A stretch of DNA of 36,469 bases from an uncultured Bacteroidales bacterium. Lineage in GTDB: Bacteria; Bacteroidota; Bacteroidia; Bacteroidales; UBA932. Position numbers and translations under genes: made by a program. Of this stretch, positions 1 through 8,087 are shown piece by piece. The DNA lies in contig CAKVCK010000030.1 in NCBI GenBank assembly GCA_934725575.1, forward strand, positions 1 to 36,469, in the 5' to 3' direction. The notes below the pieces were generated by a model. That model made no database searches, had not been told where the DNA came from, and saw nothing but the letters and a program-made list of their open reading frames with translations. Position 1 is the first letter of the stretch; each line of letters starts with the position of its first letter.

Positions 1-215
1 GACTTCCAGGTGTGAAAAACCAAACGCACTTGGAACCGCATCCGCTTGATATCTAGTGTGTTGGCGTTCCAGGTGCGAACATATTCACACACCTGAGAGT
101 TGGCGGCCTTGTCACAGAGCGTTCTGTAGGCACCTCGGACTTCCAGGTGTGAAAAACCAAACGCACCTGGAACAGCATCCGCTTGATATATAGCGCGTTA
201 GTATTCCAGGTGCGA
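1..215. repeat. Two direct copies of a 78-bp intergenic repeat
   Basis: Bases 1-78 and 138-215 are near-identical, 137 bp apart, differing at only a handful of positions. Each copy has the heptamer CCAGGTG near both ends (starting at 6, 69, 143 and 206, so spacings alternate 63, 74, 63). In the second copy CCAGGTG (143-149) faces CACCTGG (164-170) across a 14-base loop, a perfect 7-bp hairpin; the first copy has one mismatch (CACTTGG, 27-33). No open reading frame worth calling crosses the region. The array may continue left of the window. It could be a REP-like intergenic element, a remnant of a mobile element, or part of the 3' region of an upstream gene. The repeat is directly visible; its role is unknown. 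Confidence 0.8.
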
Positions 216-562
216 GGGTGGGGACCTACCCCGGGACGTTAGAGTGTCGCGGTGGAAGTTGGTCAATAGGGATACGACTCTGGGAACTAAAATGTTTAGT
301 TCTTTCCTTCGGAATCTCAGAACACGTGACTTTAAGACGGGCGTTAATCTCTGGGAATTTTGATGTAAGTTCTTGATTATCATTGATGTATGTATGACTT
401 TGTTTGTGACGTTGTATCTAAATGCAATTGATTAATAGTCAGTTGGTTAACTATGGAATTTTGTTAAAGGAGTACTTTTGTAAAAATGTTCTCCAGGGAT
501 GGAGGGGACATATTGTGTAAGGTTTAATAATGAGTTTGAATTTAGAAACAATTACAAACAAT
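216..562 (+). promoter_or_regulatory. Gene-free leader and promoter region of the first OmpA operon
   Basis: About 350 bases without a convincing gene. TACTTTTG at 473-480 matches the Bacteroidota -7 consensus TAnnTTTG and lies about 80 bases upstream of the chosen OmpA start, so a transcript starting near 488 is plausible. A clean -33 TTTG at the right distance is not seen, so the promoter call is tentative. Short ORFs on either strand here have no coding character. Confidence 0.4.
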
Positions 563-1768
563 ATGAAAAAACATCTAACTGTAATGGCAATGGCGGCGCT
601 GGCGGCAATTCCGGCGCTGGCGCAGCAGCCGTCTGTAAAGACCGACACTACGGTCACGGTGGAGTACCACACCGGGAAGAACAGAGTGGAGACGGCGGGA
701 TTCAAATCTAATTGGTTTATCGGAGTGGACGGCGGAGCGCAAGTTTACTTCGGAGAGTTTGATTCAGAGTGCAAGTTCGGGGACAGACTCGCTCCTGCGC
801 TTAACATTTATGTCGGCAAGTGGTTCACACCGGCTGTGGGTGCCAGGCTGGGTTATAGCGGCATCGGACAGAGAGGTGCGACAAAGGCATTCAATCCGCA
901 TCACTCCACGGGCGAAGGTGTCCCGGGCAAGGACGGATGGGGCTCAAACCTTGAGCAGCAGAAGTTTAATTTCTTCAATATTCACGGAGATGTTCTGTTC
1001 AACCTTTCGAATATGATCTGTGGCTACAAGTCAGAAGGACATTTCTGGAACTTTACGCCATTCGTCGGATTGGGATGGGCTCACGTCTATTCAGAGGCTC
1101 CAAAGGACAACGAGATAAGTGCTAATGGTGGTATTATCAACAGTTTCCGAGTTTGCGACGCTCTTGACTTAAATGTCAATGTTCACGCTATGATGATCAA
1201 CGAAGCTTTTGACGGTGACACAGGTGGACGCTGGGGCGAGGGCAACCTCTCCGCCACGCTCGGTCTGACCTACAAGTTCAAACCGCGCGGATGGGAAAGA
1301 GGCAAGACGGTGAAGGTCGTTGAGACTACTGACATCACCCAGTACCAGATCGCCCTCGCCGAACTGAAGGCAGAGCGCGAGCGTCTTGAGAAGGAACTCT
1401 CCGAGCTCAAGTCTAAGCCGGAGATCGTCGAGACCACCAACACAATCGCCTCACCTTATTATGTCAGGTTCGAACTCGGTAAGAGCGAGCTCAGCAAGGA
1501 GGCACGCGTGAACCTCGGACTCCTCGCCGAGATCCTGAAGACCACCGGAGCGAAGTTCACTGTCAGCGGCTACGCTGATGCAGCGACAGGCAACAAGAAG
1601 ATCAACGAAAAGCTCAGCCAGGAGCGTGCTCAGGCCGTCTATGACTGCCTCACCAAGGAGTTCGGAGTCCCAGCATCGCAGCTTGACCTCGACAGCAAGG
1701 GAGGAGTTGACAATATGTTCTACGATGACCCGGCCCTCAGCCGCGCCGTCATTACAAGAGCGAAGTAA
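563..1768 (+). CDS. OmpA-family outer-membrane protein (copy 1)
   Basis: A 401-residue outer-membrane protein predicted to anchor the envelope to peptidoglycan. It begins with a Sec signal peptide (MKKHL to ALA, about residues 1-21), then a roughly 230-residue beta-barrel-like region rich in aromatic and glycine residues, a short charged coiled coil around residues 255-285, and a C-terminal OmpA domain over about the last 100 residues. The domain keeps the peptidoglycan-binding pattern: Asp in GYADAATG and Arg in LSQERAQAV. The ATG at 563 is chosen over the in-frame ATG at 530 because it puts the signal peptide at the N-terminus and matches the start of the paralogue at 14324-15541. The two paralogues are alike along the whole length. 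A small protein gene starts 7 bases downstream, so the gene heads an operon. Confidence 0.9.
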   Translation: MKKHLTVMAMAALAAIPALAQQPSVKTDTTVTVEYHTGKNRVETAGFKSNWFIGVDGGAQVYFGEFDSECKFGDRLAPALNIYVGKWFTPAVGARLGYSGIGQRGATKAFNPHHSTGEGVPGKDGWGSNLEQQKFNFFNIHGDVLFNLSNMICGYKSEGHFWNFTPFVGLGWAHVYSEAPKDNEISANGGIINSFRVCDALDLNVNVHAMMINEAFDGDTGGRWGEGNLSATLGLTYKFKPRGWERGKTVKVVETTDITQYQIALAELKAERERLEKELSELKSKPEIVETTNTIASPYYVRFELGKSELSKEARVNLGLLAEILKTTGAKFTVSGYADAATGNKKINEKLSQERAQAVYDCLTKEFGVPASQLDLDSKGGVDNMFYDDPALSRAVITRAK

Positions 1769-1775
1769 CAATAGA

Positions 1776-1991
1776 ATGAAAAGCTATTTGAATATGAACA
1801 AGAAAGCAATTTACACATCCCCACTGACCACCCTCACGGTCGTGGAGATGGAGGGACAGATCTGCGGAGCGTCTGCGGATATAAAAAACCTAGAAGATAA
1901 AACAATCGGGCAGATCAACGAACAAGGCGTTGACTCTGGTTTTATGACCGGAGGAAGTTTTGAGAATGATTGGAATCAGTCATCTAATTAA
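1776..1991 (+). CDS. Small Bacteroidales protein with Y-x-SP / VxME / C-x-S motif (copy 1)
   Basis: A 71-residue protein starting at ATG 1776 (65 residues if the ATG at 1794, MNKKAIYTSP, is used). I do not recognise a named family. It has a short basic N-terminus, then YTSP, then VVEMEGQICGAS around residues 28-39, then an acidic, glycine- and asparagine-rich tail with no further cysteine. The same order (basic start, YVSP, VVMESTVCAGS, acidic tail) is found in the 55-residue protein at 14021-14188, which also sits directly behind an OmpA gene. Such short proteins with a leader-like basic segment, a proline and one Cys are common in Bacteroidales and are usually hypothetical. They could be secreted small proteins, partners of the surface lipoproteins or modified-peptide precursors; none of these is shown. 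The gene lies 7 bases after OmpA and 11 bases before the next gene. Confidence 0.75.
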   Translation: MKSYLNMNKKAIYTSPLTTLTVVEMEGQICGASADIKNLEDKTIGQINEQGVDSGFMTGGSFENDWNQSSN

Positions 1992-2002
1992 GATTAAATC
2001 CT

Positions 2003-4260
2003 ATGAATATGAAAAAATACTATATGATTGCTGTCGCAGTTTTGTGCCTGGCAAGTTGTGCGGATAACAAAGAAAACATTCCGGCTGCTGTAAAATCTGG
2101 TGATGAGGTGGCATTCTCGGTTTCTATGCCAACTAAAACAAGAACAGCCTATGGTGACCTTGGAACCACAAGTCGTCCGGTGTATTGGAAAGACGGTGAT
2201 TTGATCGAGGTCGCCAGCCCGCAATGTATGGATGGACGTAATGTAGCCCAATATAAAGTAAATACTGAAGACTCAGAAAACTTGAACTACGCCAAGTCCC
2301 TTGATAGGACTGGAGCGTATGGTGTTCAGTGGGGAGAAACCGCTGCGACAGACTGTAAGTTCTATGCGGTATATCCATCCTCTGAAATGACTATCAATGG
2401 ATCTTCCGTTGTCGCTAATCTTTCAATAGCGTCCACACAGACTGTGACGCTGAAAAAGAACGCTGACGGCAATGCTTATGAGCCTGACACCGAAGATATG
2501 GTGAATAACATTATGTATGCGCAGCCATTGGAAGGCCAAACACAGGTTATTGTCGATGAGGCTACAGGAAATACAACAGCTAATTTGCAGTTTAAGCCAT
2601 ATTCTACAGTACTTCATTTTAATATGGCAGGCTGGAATTTGACAAGTACAGTTGGACAGAGGAATATGGTTATCTACTCTGTAACAGTCACAGCCAATAA
2701 CGCTATTGCAGGTAATTTTGATTTGACATTGAAAGATGATGCCTCTGAGCCAACTGTTGGGACAGCGACAAACACATCTAACGCAATAACTGTAGAATTT
2801 AAGAGCGGAGAATTAAGAGGAGTGGATATTGATCCGAACGTGCCATTCAGTTTTGATATGTTCCTGCTTCCAAATGCAGGTATGTCAGTTGATGAAAATT
2901 GGACTATAACAGTGAACACATCTGCTGGCAAATGGACAAAGAACCTGAAGAATGGCTCAACCGCAAATAAACTTACTCCTGGTAGCATTCACGTTCTTCC
3001 AGAGTTGCCAGCCTTTAGTGTTGACAATAGTTGGAATTACAATCCGTCAGCGTGGATTGCAGACCTTGATGATAAGATTTATTTCACGGAAATTTCGTTG
3101 CCAGGAGCGTGGTATTGTTATTCCAATAAAACAGATAATAGTACGGCTGAAGATATATACCAAAACACAGGGATTGAGAATCAATTTGATGCTGGTGTAA
3201 GGGCTTTTTATATAGAAACCAAAGTAGGAAAAATTACAGACGGTCGTCCTACAACAACTAATGCAACTGTAGTTGTATCTGGAACTGGAATAGCATATCT
3301 TAATGGGGATGGCCTTACATCACCAACATTTCGATCCAATATTGCTAGGTCAATAAATAATGCAATTATAAAAATAGCAAATAAAGTAAAGGGGACACAA
3401 GAATTCGCTGTTTTGACTTTGGCTTTTGCAGATGGTGGTACATTCGGAGTAAATGAAACGTGGAGAGGAATATGGATAAGTAAGATTAAAGATGTCTTGG
3501 CTGAAACAGACGTTGCGAATGCACTAAATAATGTGTTGTATACTGATGAAATAACCCCAGAAACTACTGTGGAGCAGCTAAGAGGAAAGTTGATATTAAA
3601 GATTAACATTGATGATATGTATAAAAGTGCAGAAATCGCTAATGTTGATGAAAGCGAATTTGCAGCCTACCTGCACTATTTTCCTACACAACATATAATT
3701 GGTCGAATAGTTCTTTCGTTTCCACTTTGAAGTGGAAAGGTAAACCATCAATGGCAAACACTGACATAAATCCATCTTCTAACGAATTTTATTGGAACTA
3801 TACAGTTGCTAATAGAACGTCATCAAGTACAGATGAACATCCTGTACTTGATGATAGAAAGGAAGCAATCTCACAAATCATCTTAAATTCATATGAGGTT
3901 CATCGAGCAGGAAGGAACAACCTTTGGGGTATGGTAGGAGCAGGAGGATCATTGTTTAGTACGCTTTCAGCTAAAGATGGAGATCCTTCCAGTGTATCAG
4001 ATGTACTGAATGGGCATCTTGCTGATGCCATCAATCAAAAAGTAGATGCAGGTGAAGCTTCGCCTATGGGTATGGTGTTCGTAAACTTTGTGACGGATAC
4101 GGAAGGCCAAAAGCTTATTGAGGCGATCATACGAATGAACAGCCGATTTGAACTTGGCAGGAAAACGGACAATAACGACACTCCAACCCCTGTTCAGTCG
4201 GCGAAGGAGGGCTACAGCTCCGGGTTCAATGTTGACACGGAGAACTGGAAGGCTTTCTAA
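2003..4260 (+). pseudogene. Frameshifted lipoprotein: fimbrillin-like N-terminus plus PI-PLC-like domain
   Basis: Two reading frames form one broken gene of about 750 codons. The first (2003-3730) starts with a lipoprotein signal (LCLASC, Cys19; ATG 2009 is an alternative start), then a fimbrillin-like domain (TRT 46-48, YWKDGD around 62-66, YAVYP near 120) to about residue 345, then a PI-PLC-like barrel (ISLPGAWYC, then IENQFDAGVRAFYIE, then LRGKLILKIN). It ends at a TGA at 3728. The other frame continues smoothly from about 3665 (PALFSYTTYNWSN) to 4260 and carries the end of the barrel (MGMVFVNFV). A single base is apparently missing near 3665-3675. The C-terminal half aligns with the ORF at 7367-8020. 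The His of the usual PI-PLC GTH motif is replaced (GAW), so catalysis is doubtful even in the intact form. The break could also be a sequencing error. Confidence 0.7.
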
Positions 4261-4303
4261 GGAAACGGAACACCTTAAATTGGATTTAAATAGCCTATGA
4301 TTA

Positions 4304-4338
4304 AACGGAAAACGTCTTTCCCCGAGACGTTTTCCGTT
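4304..4338. terminator. Perfect 14-bp hairpin between the two enzyme-lipoprotein genes
   Basis: AACGGAAAACGTCT (4304-4317) pairs perfectly with AGACGTTTTCCGTT (4325-4338) across a 7-base loop, 43 bases after the stop at 4260. No T run follows on the + strand, so it may be a terminator, an attenuator or an mRNA-stabilising end. Its arm resembles the CGTTTTCC/AAAACGTC arms of the repeat array at 7103-7292. The rest of 4261-4475 shows no gene and no clear TAnnTTTG box. Confidence 0.6.
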
Positions 4339-4475
4339 GGTCATTAAGAAGCGAGGCTGACTAATTGTTGACAAGTTGTTATTGATGGATGCGAGTCAAC
4401 ATATTCAGAGAAAAAGTCAGCATTGTTTCGCTAAAGGCTGCAAGGTAACGAAAGTTAAAATATTCAGATAACATT

Positions 4476-6320
4476 ATGAAGAAGAACCACTTCGCGTCAG
4501 CCGCCGCCATTTGTGCCGGGCTGATATTCAGTGCCTGCGAAAGCGAACTGAATGAATGTAAGACGAACAACAATGACATCATCGCGGGAGTCGAGGAGGC
4601 TGCGGCCACTCGAACCTGCATTGATGGAGATCCGGCAAGCGCTGGCGGGTCTGTGGGTCTGCTGTGGACATCCGGCGATGAGCTTGGAGTGTTCGCCTCG
4701 AAGGATGGCAATCAGGTCAAGTACACGAAGAAGACCGACACCAAAGAGGCTGAGGCTGTCTTCACGACGACGGCCACCGACTTCACGCCGCTGTATGCCT
4801 ACTATCCGTACAACTCGGCGAATGAGGGCCGCCCGGTCACATCACTTTATGGCACATTGCCTTCGACACAGGAGATGACAAGCGGAAATATCTCCGGCGA
4901 CTATAAATATGGCCGTGTGCAGGAAGGCACTGCTGAGTCGGGCTACAAGTTCGTATTCCAGCACTTCTTTTCCATTGTGAATGTCTCAATCGACGCGACG
5001 GGAACAGTACTGGCTGACGATGTGCTTAAGGCTGTAACACTCAGTGTGAAGCGTGGAGATACTGATGTTAAGCTCTGCGGCAATTTCATATTCAACGTCC
5101 TTAAGGGTGGGTGGTCGCTTAACGGCAACGGCTCAACAACCTTGACTATGGACTGGGGCGAAGGCACTTCGCTTGCTTCGAAAATCGATCGCTACATCAG
5201 CATATTCCCGGAAATCAAAAAAGGAGATGTCCTTAACTTTGCCTTCACGACAGAGAAGCACACCGCCACACTAAGTGTAGAGTGTCTCCGGGACTTCAAG
5301 AAAGAGCTGATGTACTCCTTCCCGCTCACGCTCAGTAACTTCGCGGACAAGATTGTCATCGATGGCGGCAAGACTGATCCGGAACCAAATCCGGAGCCGG
5401 AGGTTATCACGGGGACGTTTACTTGCGCATCTTACAATGTGGATGGGCTTCCAAAGAAGATTGGCATCTTCTCCATTAACTCGGAAGGCCCTGGAGAAGA
5501 CGGCACCACTAAAATTGGAACTCTGATTAATCAGTCATCTCTGTGGGATTTCTTCGGCGTTTCGGAGGATTTCACCAACCACTCCACTTTGGTGAGCGGG
5601 CTGCCTGAGTTCACATTCGGCACCTACGGGGGTAATTACACCACGAGAAGCACAGACGGCATCAACCTTGCCTGGCGCAGCGGAGATAAGGTGAAGGCCA
5701 CGAACGAGACCCGCATCAAGTTCAGCAGCTCCTACGGTGGACTGACGGCAGGTGCCAACACCAGCATCACCAAGGGCTTCCGCTATTACCTCGTGACCCT
5801 TGAGGACGGCACCCAGATCGATGTTTACATAACCCATATGAACACCTACAGCTCGTCCGGCACCGGCCATATCAACGCCCAGCACGCCCAGCTGTCGCAG
5901 ATCGCCAACTACATCATTGCCCACCGCAACGGCCGCCCGGCTATCCTGATGGGCGACACCAACCTCCGCTACACCCGCCACAAGATCAAGGAACTTTTCA
6001 TCGACGCGATCAACGCCGTTGAGGGCCTGACAGTCGCGGACCCGTGGATTGAATATCCAAGAGGAGGTGTCTATCCTGACTATCCTGGCAAGTCGATTAT
6101 GGCCTACCCGACCACAGATCCGGACGATGACTGCGGTGCGGACGGCAACGGCTATGGCTACTATTACGGCGAGGTGGTTGACAAGGTCTTCTATATCAAC
6201 GACTCCGCCGCTCCGACCCAGATCAAGGCGAACGGCTACCTCTGCGACAAAAAGGGCTATGACGGCCTCGCCGACCACTACCCGGTGGTGATTGAGTTCA
6301 GCTACACCACCAAGAAGTAG
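4476..6320 (+). CDS. Surface lipoprotein: fimbrillin-like N-terminus plus endonuclease/exonuclease/phosphatase domain
   Basis: A 614-residue predicted lipoprotein (lipobox FSAC, Cys21). Residues about 40-295 are a fimbrillin-like domain: TRT 45-47, Trp64, GDELGVF 67-73 and YAYYPY 107-112, the same spacing as in the CotH protein at 8088-10703. A proline/glutamate linker (PEPNPEPE, about 302-310) leads to an endonuclease/exonuclease/phosphatase-fold domain (about 312-614). Visible motifs are ASYNVDGLP at its start, VSEDF, ITHMNTY, LMGDTNLRY (about 490-498) and LADHYPVV (about 597-604), which fit the metal-binding and catalytic Asn, Glu, His, Asp and His residues of the superfamily. It may act on surface nucleic acids, phospholipids or inositol phosphates; the substrate cannot be read from the sequence. 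It is the last gene of the first OmpA operon and is followed by a strong terminator. Confidence 0.85.
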   Translation: MKKNHFASAAAICAGLIFSACESELNECKTNNNDIIAGVEEAAATRTCIDGDPASAGGSVGLLWTSGDELGVFASKDGNQVKYTKKTDTKEAEAVFTTTATDFTPLYAYYPYNSANEGRPVTSLYGTLPSTQEMTSGNISGDYKYGRVQEGTAESGYKFVFQHFFSIVNVSIDATGTVLADDVLKAVTLSVKRGDTDVKLCGNFIFNVLKGGWSLNGNGSTTLTMDWGEGTSLASKIDRYISIFPEIKKGDVLNFAFTTEKHTATLSVECLRDFKKELMYSFPLTLSNFADKIVIDGGKTDPEPNPEPEVITGTFTCASYNVDGLPKKIGIFSINSEGPGEDGTTKIGTLINQSSLWDFFGVSEDFTNHSTLVSGLPEFTFGTYGGNYTTRSTDGINLAWRSGDKVKATNETRIKFSSSYGGLTAGANTSITKGFRYYLVTLEDGTQIDVYITHMNTYSSSGTGHINAQHAQLSQIANYIIAHRNGRPAILMGDTNLRYTRHKIKELFIDAINAVEGLTVADPWIEYPRGGVYPDYPGKSIMAYPTTDPDDDCGADGNGYGYYYGEVVDKVFYINDSAAPTQIKANGYLCDKKGYDGLADHYPVVIEFSYTTKK

Positions 6321-6343
6321 GAATATTCCCGTAAGATTGTTTG

Positions 6344-6377
6344 CCGCTCCGTACCGTTGTCTGTACGGAGCGGTTTT
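6344..6377 (+). terminator. Rho-independent terminator
   Basis: CCGCTCCGTAC (6344-6354) pairs with GTACGGAGCGG (6363-6373) across 8 bases, an 11-bp GC-rich stem followed by TTTT. It lies 24 bases after the stop of the preceding lipoprotein gene and ends the rightward operon. Confidence 0.88.
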
Positions 6378-6433
6378 CTGTCAGGAGGAGCCACTTAGAG
6401 GCTGCTGGTACTCTTCGGCTGCTTACTTTATAT

Positions 6434-6967
6434 TCATTGCTTTACACCTTGCTTGACCCAGATGAGCCGTGAGGTGTCGTAGCCGCGTCGGCTGGCTTCC
6501 TCAATGATTTTGTCGAGCTTGGACTGTGGCAGCGATGGGGTGCGTGAGAGAACCCAGAGATATTTGTCTGATGAACTGCCGACCAAGGCTGCGCTATAGT
6601 CTTCGTCGAGCATCAGGATTCGGTAATCTGAATAGAAAAACATAAAGAAAGAGACCTTCAGCAGGGCAGGATGCGACTTCGGCTCCGGTTGTTTTGCTTT
6701 CCCTCTGACGGTTTTGGACTTGTCATCTTTCCAACCGGAGTTCAGCACTTCGATTTTTCCATCTTTCTTAAGAATATATTCGGCTGTCACATAGTTCATT
6801 CCTCTTTCAAACGAATGGTCAAATCTTGCGATTTCGTACCAGGTACCGAGATAGCGTGAAAGATCGAGAGAAGCAACAGGAGTGTTGTCAACATCGCCTG
6901 CGTGCAGATGCGATGGCAGCAGTGTCATCATCGACACTATCGCCAAGAGTTTAAGAGTGCGTACCAT
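6434..6967 (-). CDS. blc: Lipocalin family protein (Blc-like)
   Basis: A 177-residue secreted protein. Residues 1-23 form a signal peptide ending HLHA without a lipobox Cys, so it is probably periplasmic rather than a lipoprotein like E. coli Blc. LGTWYEIARFDHSFERG (about 40-56) is the conserved first lipocalin strand, with the invariant G-x-W; YVTAEYILK, SDYRILMLDEDY and YLWVLSRTP match later strands of the Blc group. Members bind lipids or other hydrophobic ligands and are often induced by envelope stress. It stands alone on the minus strand between two terminators, with its own start region at about 6968-7050 where I see no clear promoter box. Confidence 0.9.
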   Translation of the reverse strand: MVRTLKLLAIVSMMTLLPSHLHAGDVDNTPVASLDLSRYLGTWYEIARFDHSFERGMNYVTAEYILKKDGKIEVLNSGWKDDKSKTVRGKAKQPEPKSHPALLKVSFFMFFYSDYRILMLDEDYSAALVGSSSDKYLWVLSRTPSLPQSKLDKIIEEASRRGYDTSRLIWVKQGVKQ

Positions 6968-7102
6968 AATACAAGTGCTTTTATGTGGTTAAAATTGTCA
7001 AACTCATTCTCACGTGCAAATATGGTGCCTTGGAGAACGTTAGCTCTTTCTGGATCAGAAGGTTATTGCTGCGAAGACCCACCGAAGGATTTTATGTTGC
7101 GT

Positions 7103-7292
7103 TCTTCGGGAATGCTTTTCGTGCAAAACGTCGTCCGATGGTATGGTGGGAACTCTTGAGGAACGTTTTCCGCACAAAACGTCACCCGAAGGTGTCGCCC
7201 AGCACTCTTCGGGAACGTTTTCAGTCCAAAGTGTCGCCCGAGAGTGTTGTATGACCCCCTTCGGCAGCATTATTCGCACTAAATGCTACCGA
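7103..7292. repeat. Tandem array of about 52-bp imperfect hairpin repeats
   Basis: Units start with TCTTCGGG or TCTTGAGG at 7103, 7154 and 7206 (period 51-52), and a fourth diverged unit covers about 7258-7292. Each contains an inverted repeat of the type CGGGAACGTTTT, a short loop with CGCA or GTGC, and AAAACGTCACCCG; the fourth is CGGCAGCATT facing AATGCTACCG, where both arms have changed together. The covariation suggests selection on the hairpin rather than the primary sequence. A more degenerate unit may lie at 7025-7100. No coding frame is convincing. The rest of 6968-7366 holds only the terminator below. Confidence 0.75.
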
Positions 7293-7301
7293 ACAGATCC
7301 G

Positions 7302-7333
7302 AAAAAACAACGCAGACCCAATGGCCTGCGTTG
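7302..7333 (-). terminator. Rho-independent terminator of the leftward lipoprotein operon
   Basis: Read leftwards, CAACGCAGGCC and its partner ending in CTGCGTTG form a stem of about 10 bp (plus-strand 7308-7333, one mismatch), followed by six T residues (plus-strand A run 7302-7307). It lies about 35 bases past the stop at 7367 and closes the operon that begins with OmpA at 15541. Confidence 0.85.
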
Positions 7334-7366
7334 CTTAAGCATCACAGCTCTATGACTCGTACTCTT

Positions 7367-8020
7367 TTATTTCCTGAAGTTGTTGTCGATGATGGCCTGA
7401 GGCAGGAGGTCTCCATAGACCTCGTAGCGACCAGACTTGAAGTCGCCGACCCAGTCCATCATTATCATTCCTGTGGAGGCGCACTCGCCATTGTCCAGTC
7501 GGCGGTAAACGGTAGGGTTGTTGTTCGCCGCGTTCTCGCGGTAGGTGTTGTCCGTCGAGAGGATGCCGGTGTAGCCGGACGTGTGGTTGATGGTCCAGGC
7601 GTTCTTGGAAGCATTGTCCGCCGCCCAGTCCATAAAGTCGCTCACCGCCTTGACCTTTACCTCCGGCTTCTCGACGTGGTAGTAATCCTGCACTCCAAGC
7701 ACGCCCGTCGCCACTTTGCTCGTGATTCTGGCGTTGGTGGTGCCTTCCTCGGCGAAACTCCATCCTGAGATGTAGCCGCCGGTTATCGGCTGGTCTGCGT
7801 AGGCGTCACGAGACAGGATCAGAATCTTGCCGCGAAGGTCGCCCACTGTCAGGTCAGGACGATAGTCGATACGGAACCTTGACGGGAACGTCTCCTCACT
7901 GCCAAGGAATTCCGTCATAAGGGAGTTCCAGACCGAGCGGTCGTTATAGGTCGGGCTGCCGTTCTCGAACTGCATTATGACCACCGCGAACTCGGACGGG
8001 TTGGCGTCAATCTTGTTCAT
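7367..8020 (-). pseudogene. 5'-truncated PI-PLC-like lipoprotein remnant
   Basis: An open frame of 217 codons that matches only the C-terminal half of the PI-PLC-like protein encoded at 2003-4260. Matching blocks are EFAVVIMQFENG, DLRGKILILSRD, INHTSGYTG and GMIMMDWVGD. It has no signal peptide, no lipobox, no fimbrillin-like domain and no first half of the barrel. An in-frame TAG lies three codons upstream of the ATG, inside what should be coding sequence. It sits 67 bases after the CotH gene and before the operon terminator. The likeliest reading is a decayed remnant left by deletion or recombination; a genuine short cytoplasmic protein is possible but unlikely. Confidence 0.7.
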
Positions 8021-8087
8021 CAGCGTCTAACCTTCCACCCCACTTTGTGTGGAATTTTCCCCGTTTCACACACGAACCAATCTGATA

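Noticed and set aside
7103..7292. CRISPR-like regular spacing
   Set aside because: The whole 52-bp unit repeats with drift; there are no unique spacers between constant repeats and no cas genes nearby.
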